Shown piece by piece: positions 39,937-43,043 of a stretch of 43,043 nt of DNA. How positions within the stretch are numbered: position 1 is the stretch's first letter; each line of letters opens with the position of its first letter. Under the pieces are notes generated by a model that saw only the letters and a program-made list of their open reading frames with translations, was not told the origin of the DNA and made no database searches. Source of the DNA: Patescibacteria group bacterium (GTDB taxonomy: Bacteria; Patescibacteriota; Patescibacteriia; 2-12-FULL-60-25); NCBI GenBank assembly GCA_029210915.1, contig JARGGJ010000012.1, positions 1-43,043 on the forward strand, written 5' to 3'. A program made the translations under genes and the position numbers.

Positions 39937-40569
39937 TTCCAAACCGTAAACTCTTTCGGGAAGATCACCTTTAAAATCTACTGAACCGTTGTTGATTTGG
40001 ATGCTTTCGACGTTAAGGCCGTCGATGTTTCCCAAGATGCCGTTAACATAACCCAAGAATTCGGAGTTGGCTTTTTCGATGATAGTACGAGGCACCACGT
40101 AATCGCCGACCTGGAGAGATTCAATGTTGGTTGTGAACGATTTGGGGCCGGTTCTAACGACTTCACCTTTAACATAAACCGGGCCGGGAATTGTTACACG
40201 CGGATCTTCTACATAGCCGGAAGCTTCCACCATGCCATCGCCGATGAAGTGGATTTGCACTTGTTTAAACGGACCGGATGATTCGTTGGCATAGTTTTGG
40301 ATGGCGCTGATTTCCGAGTCGGTGAAAGTTGTGTCTACCGGGACAGACCCTTCTGTAGCGAAGTTGGAACCGAAATAGACTTTTGACAAGTCGTTGACGT
40401 CCACACCGGCTTTTTCTTCGATGGCGATTTTAGCGTCTTCTTCAGTATAACGAACGCCAAGATCTTTGAGATCTCCTTGGGTAAGTTGAATGTAAGAAAA
40501 AATTCCGTAGCCGATTACGGCCAGTAAGATTACGCCGATTATAATTCCGATTATTTTGAGAGGTTTCAT
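39934..40569 (-). CDS. Membrane-anchored hypothetical protein
   Basis: Unrecognised 211-aa protein with one N-terminal membrane anchor (about residues 5-29, IIGIIIGVILLAVIGYGIFSY) and an extracytoplasmic domain. The latter is strand-rich: FTDSEISAIQNYANESSGPFKQVQIHFIGDGMVEASGYV, VTIPGPVYVKGEV, then INNGSVDFKGDLPERV at the end. The pattern of FxxxEI, VxxxGDGxVxxSG and NGxVxFxGxLP is reminiscent of lipid-binding LmeA/DUF2993-type domains, but I would not assign it. It sits convergent to, and between, two homologous small genes, while itself on the housekeeping strand. Confidence 0.7.
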   Translation of the reverse strand: MKPLKIIGIIIGVILLAVIGYGIFSYIQLTQGDLKDLGVRYTEEDAKIAIEEKAGVDVNDLSKVYFGSNFATEGSVPVDTTFTDSEISAIQNYANESSGPFKQVQIHFIGDGMVEASGYVEDPRVTIPGPVYVKGEVVRTGPKSFTTNIESLQVGDYVVPRTIIEKANSEFLGYVNGILGNIDGLNVESIQINNGSVDFKGDLPERVYGLE

Positions 40570-40576
40570 AAAAATA

Positions 40577-40665
40577 GTTAAAAGTTTTTTAAAGTTTATA
40601 AAGTTTTTAAAGTGCTTTAAATAATATTTTTACAACTTTATGAACTTTATAAACTTTATAAACTA
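40577..40665. repeat. AAAGTTTATAAAGTT word element
   Basis: AAAGTTTTTTAAAGTTTATA-type words (40580-40612) face ACTTTATGAACTTTATAAAC and TTTATAAAC words (40635-40665) in inverted orientation. Same word family as 1765-1845. It lies upstream of the 39934-40569 gene. Confidence 0.82.
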
Positions 40666-40713
40666 AATATATAGTTTTTGTATTTTACATCCTGTTGCTG
40701 ATTGAGTCTATTG

Positions 40714-40742
40714 TTGACGAAGTGGTGTTTTTGGATTAGTTT
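40714..40742 (+). promoter_or_regulatory. Sigma-70-type promoter
   Basis: TTGACG (40714-40719), 17-base spacer, TAGTTT (40737-40742). The ribosome site GGAGGT begins at 40750, so the leader would be only about 12 bases. Confidence 0.65.
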
Positions 40743-40760
40743 GGCGCTTGGAGGTAACAC

Positions 40761-41249
40761 ATGGATTATGGGGATGTGTTCGATGCGTTCTTTGACCCAA
40801 GAAAATGCTCATCAATTTTTTACTCAACAAATCTTACCGATTGCCCCATGGTGCAATTTTTGGAAGATCGAGGAAGTCACGATTACAGCGAAGAAGAGTT
40901 GGACATACTTTCGGTTAGGATTTTTGGTGGCGGCAAGCACCCTGTATTAATTGTGCAATATGAAATACCCATGCCAGAGGATTTGGATCCAACGGAAGCA
41001 ATGGAATGCATTATGAAAAATTCGGAACTTATAGACTTTCGTTTTTGGTTTTTCATGCTCAGTCAAGAAGTTCTAGAGCATTTTTTAGACAACTTTTCTG
41101 CCCATTATCGGGATCGGAGTGCTATCAAATATCATAAAGATGAGGAAGATAGATCCGCTCATTTTTTTGAGGTCAGAAAAGGCGAACTGCTTACAAGCAT
41201 TTACTACACAATGGCACCACTTGCCAATGGGTTCCACCTCTCACCTTGA
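40761..41249 (+). CDS. Hypothetical protein, homologue of 39412-39912
   Basis: Unrecognised 162-aa soluble acidic protein. The start MDYGDVFDAFFD is set by GGAGGT six bases upstream; a frame opening at 40702 overlaps the promoter and is rejected. It shares with 39412-39912 the central (P-V/I-L/M-V-x-Y-D/E-I-x-x-P) and C-terminal (FF-D/E-V-x-K/Q-GE) blocks and the overall length. The N-terminal third is not similar and carries the only two nearby cysteines (RKCSSIF, TDCPMV). Own promoter and terminator. Function unknown. Confidence 0.82.
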   Translation: MDYGDVFDAFFDPRKCSSIFYSTNLTDCPMVQFLEDRGSHDYSEEELDILSVRIFGGGKHPVLIVQYEIPMPEDLDPTEAMECIMKNSELIDFRFWFFMLSQEVLEHFLDNFSAHYRDRSAIKYHKDEEDRSAHFFEVRKGELLTSIYYTMAPLANGFHLSP

Positions 41250-41270
41250 AACGGACTTGCGTCCGTTTTT
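41249..41270 (+). terminator. Intrinsic terminator
   Basis: AAACGGAC (41249-41256) pairs with GTCCGTTT (41261-41268) around TTGC, inside a run of six Ts. It starts at the stop codon of the preceding gene. Confidence 0.9.
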
Positions 41271-41362
41271 TCATTTGGCAGAAACCATGCATTTGAGCTA
41301 CTGTATTATCTGGTTAAAATCTGAAATATATTGATATGACGTAACAGAAAAACTTAGATACA

Positions 41363-41420
41363 AGTCATAACGTCGTAACGTCTTAACGGAGCTACGTTAT
41401 GACGTTAAGACGTTAAGACT
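41363..41420. repeat. GTCTTAACG word element upstream of glyA
   Basis: AAGTCATAACGTCGTAACG and TCTTAACG (41362-41388) face CGTTATGACGTTAAGACG and TTAAGACT (41395-41420) in inverted orientation, a near-perfect long hairpin. It ends 14 bases before the glyA start, so it may shape the glyA leader. Confidence 0.85.
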
Positions 41421-41434
41421 ATTAAATAATTGAT

Positions 41435-42781
41435 ATGAAAACTTTACAAAATCAAGATTCTGAAATTTTTGAGATATTGAAAGGCGAGGAAGATAGGCAG
41501 TTGAAAGGAATGACTCTGATTCCTTCGGAGAATCACACATCCAAGGCTGTATTGGAGGCTTTGACATCTGTGCTGTCGGACAAATATGCGGAGGGTTATC
41601 CGGGTAGACGATATTATGCGGGGAATGAATATGCCGATAAATTGGAGACTCTGGTGCAAGAAAGAGCGAAGGCGCTTTTTGGAGTACCTTACGCCAATGT
41701 TCAACCATATAGCGGATCGCCGGCGAACTTGGTGATTTTGAGTGCGCTCCTCGAACCGGGTGAGAGTTTGATGGGATTGAACCTTTTAGATGGCGGACAT
41801 TTGACTCATGGTTGGAAGTTTTCCATGACGAGTAAGTTTTGGAAGAGTGTGCCATATCACATGACGGTTGATGGTGCTATTGATATGGAAGAAGTTAGGC
41901 GATTAGCATTGGAGGAAAAACCTAAGATTATAATCTGCGGAGGCACAGCGATACCCAGAGCAATTCCGTTTGCCGAGTTTGCAGAAATTGCTGACGAAGT
42001 TGGAGCTTATTTGCTGGCCGATGTATCGCATATTGCAGGTTTGATTGCAGGTGGAGCACATGAATCCCCTGTCCCTTACGTGCACTTGGTTATGACGACG
42101 ACGCATAAGACTCTACGCGGACCAAGAGGTGCGATGATAATGGTGACCGAGAAAGGATTAGCCAAGGACGAGGATTTACCGACTAAGATTGATAAGGCGT
42201 TAATCCCGGGTTTGCAGGGAGGCCCGCACTTGAATACCATCGCAGGAATCGGAGTTGCGCTTAACGAGGATTCGGAACCGTCTTTTAAAGAATATGCAAA
42301 TAAGGTTGTAGAAAATGCGAAGACTTTGGCAGAGGAGTTGAAGAATAAAGGATTTAAACTAGTTAGCGATGGAACAGATAATCATCTAATTTTAATTGAT
42401 TTGATTCCAACCGGTGTTGGGCGTGGAGTTTTCTTTCATGAAGGCTTGGAGAGAATCGGCATCTACACAAATAAAAACACAGTTCCCGGTGATCCAAGCT
42501 CGCCTTTTTATCCAAGTGGGCTCCGGATCGGTACTCCGGCGGTGACGACAAGGGGTATGGGGGAAGTTGAGATGAAGTTGATTGCAGAGTGGATTGCGAA
42601 GTTCGCAGAGCACATAAAAGATATTAAGTTACCGGATGATAAAGACACACGTAAACAAGTTATAAAAGATTTTAGAGCATCGCTTAAGAACGATAGTTTC
42701 TATGATGAGATGAGAGCTGAAGTTGAGGAGATGTGTGTGAAGTTTGCGGTGCCGGGGAGTATTCCCCCTGTTTTTGGATAA
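41435..42781 (+). CDS. glyA: Serine hydroxymethyltransferase
   Basis: PLP enzyme that splits serine to glycine and charges tetrahydrofolate with a C1 unit. The 448-aa product has TLIPSENHTSKAVLEALTS, DKYAEGYPGRRYYAGNEYAD, VQPYSGSPANL, ADVSHIAGLIAGG and the PLP-lysine motif TTTHKTLRGPRGA with Lys-225. The C-terminal domain (SGLRIGTPAVTTRGMGEVEM) is complete; slightly longer than E. coli GlyA (417 aa). No Shine-Dalgarno. It supplies the one-carbon pool on which Fmt at the left end of the window depends. Confidence 0.96.
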   Translation: MKTLQNQDSEIFEILKGEEDRQLKGMTLIPSENHTSKAVLEALTSVLSDKYAEGYPGRRYYAGNEYADKLETLVQERAKALFGVPYANVQPYSGSPANLVILSALLEPGESLMGLNLLDGGHLTHGWKFSMTSKFWKSVPYHMTVDGAIDMEEVRRLALEEKPKIIICGGTAIPRAIPFAEFAEIADEVGAYLLADVSHIAGLIAGGAHESPVPYVHLVMTTTHKTLRGPRGAMIMVTEKGLAKDEDLPTKIDKALIPGLQGGPHLNTIAGIGVALNEDSEPSFKEYANKVVENAKTLAEELKNKGFKLVSDGTDNHLILIDLIPTGVGRGVFFHEGLERIGIYTNKNTVPGDPSSPFYPSGLRIGTPAVTTRGMGEVEMKLIAEWIAKFAEHIKDIKLPDDKDTRKQVIKDFRASLKNDSFYDEMRAEVEEMCVKFAVPGSIPPVFG

Positions 42782-42788
42782 ATCCAAA

Positions 42789-42896
42789 AACTTTCCCCCT
42801 TTCATAAAAGGGGGCTTGATGGATCTAAAGACTTTCACGCATCAGCTAAGTCGCGTTTAACGCGATAAGCTGAGCTATGCTTTCATAAAGGGGGTA
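42789..42896. repeat. CCCCCTTTCATAAAAGGGGG repeat-rich spacer
   Basis: CCCCCTTT and AAAGGGGG pair around CATA (about 42794-42813); a partial copy, CTTTCATAAAGGGGG, follows at about 42880-42894. Between them CAGCTAAGTCGCG and CGCGATAAGCTG form another inverted repeat (about 42843-42875). Similar GGGGG-type repeats are often seen before DUF559 genes, from memory. The first hairpin may end glyA, but no T-run follows. Confidence 0.6.
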
Positions 42897-42900
42897 GTAT

Positions 42901-43043
42901 ATGACTAAGTTAATTTCAAATGGTAGTCACATTCCGTACGATCAGGATCTTGTTCCGCTCGCTCGCATATTGCGCAAAAACATGACCAAGTATGAGCGAA
43001 AACTTTGGTATGAATTTTTAAGACATCGAGAATATCAGTTTCA
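42901..43043 (+). CDS. DUF559-family protein, N-terminal part
   Basis: The first 47 codons are in the window; the rest lies beyond the edge. MTKLISNGSHIPYDQDLVPL is followed by ARILRKNMTKYERKLWYEFL and RHREYQF, the opening of the DUF559 (Vsr/restriction-endonuclease-fold) family, where LRKxMTxxExxLWxxLR is the signature. Such proteins are small predicted nucleases or regulators, common as repeat-associated orphan genes. Start chosen by the conserved opening; no clear ribosome site. Confidence 0.78.
   Translation, partial: MTKLISNGSHIPYDQDLVPLARILRKNMTKYERKLWYEFLRHREYQF

Overview
The window reads as a chromosomal segment of a small-genome, ultra-compact bacterium, most likely a Candidate Phyla Radiation (Patescibacteria) member, perhaps from the Parcubacteria side. 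This rests on several things seen together: an alanyl-tRNA synthetase that stops after the editing domain, an RNA polymerase alpha subunit without its C-terminal domain, a VirD4/TraD-like ATPase paired with a conserved membrane protein, lack of clear Shine-Dalgarno sequences before most housekeeping genes, and a full peptidoglycan and Sec gene set with almost no metabolism. The lineage is inferred, not proven. I see no rRNA, tRNA, CRISPR array, transposase or phage module.

Layout. 0.2-8 kb: fmt (+), an O6-alkylguanine-DNA methyltransferase, then a surface-polysaccharide block (flippase, GT4-GT2 fusion, GT2-ligase fusion). 8-9.6 kb: an island of small unknown genes with near-consensus promoters and strong terminators. 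9.6-14.6 kb: a stand-alone cysteine-free S4 paralogue, then the alpha/S13 ribosomal operon read leftwards (infA, rpmJ, rpsM, rpsK, rpsD, rpoA, rplQ, rplM, rpsI). 14.7-20 kb: alaS, a membrane GAF-like protein, mnmA, rlmN. 20-26.4 kb: a D,D-carboxypeptidase, an alpha/beta hydrolase and the ATPase/membrane-partner pair. 26.5-37 kb: secF, secD with inserted parvulin-like domains, small unknowns, secA between two four-helix-bundle genes, hpf and murB. 37-43 kb: murC, three small plus-strand genes (two of them diverged homologues), glyA, and the start of a DUF559 gene cut by the window edge.

How the genes fit together. The minus-strand majority is core: translation, protein export (SecA, SecD, SecF), cell-wall precursor synthesis (MurB, MurC) and remodelling (D,D-carboxypeptidase), surface glycan assembly, and a possible DNA or protein translocation motor. 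Against this stands a dispersed set of short, mostly plus-strand, single-gene transcription units. Most carry their own TTGAC-type -35 with a 17-nt spacer, a GGAG-type ribosome site and an intrinsic terminator. They look like a separate expression class of unknown role and are the best candidates here for something undescribed.

A second striking layer is repetitive. Nearly every boundary between transcription units carries a short 'word' repeat arranged first as direct copies and then inverted, with different words at different boundaries. One 40-bp hairpin occurs four times within 6 kb. Elements of this kind have also entered genes: a 33-nt element lies in frame inside mnmA and, 32/33 identical, just upstream of rlmN, and fmt carries two repeat-like insertions.
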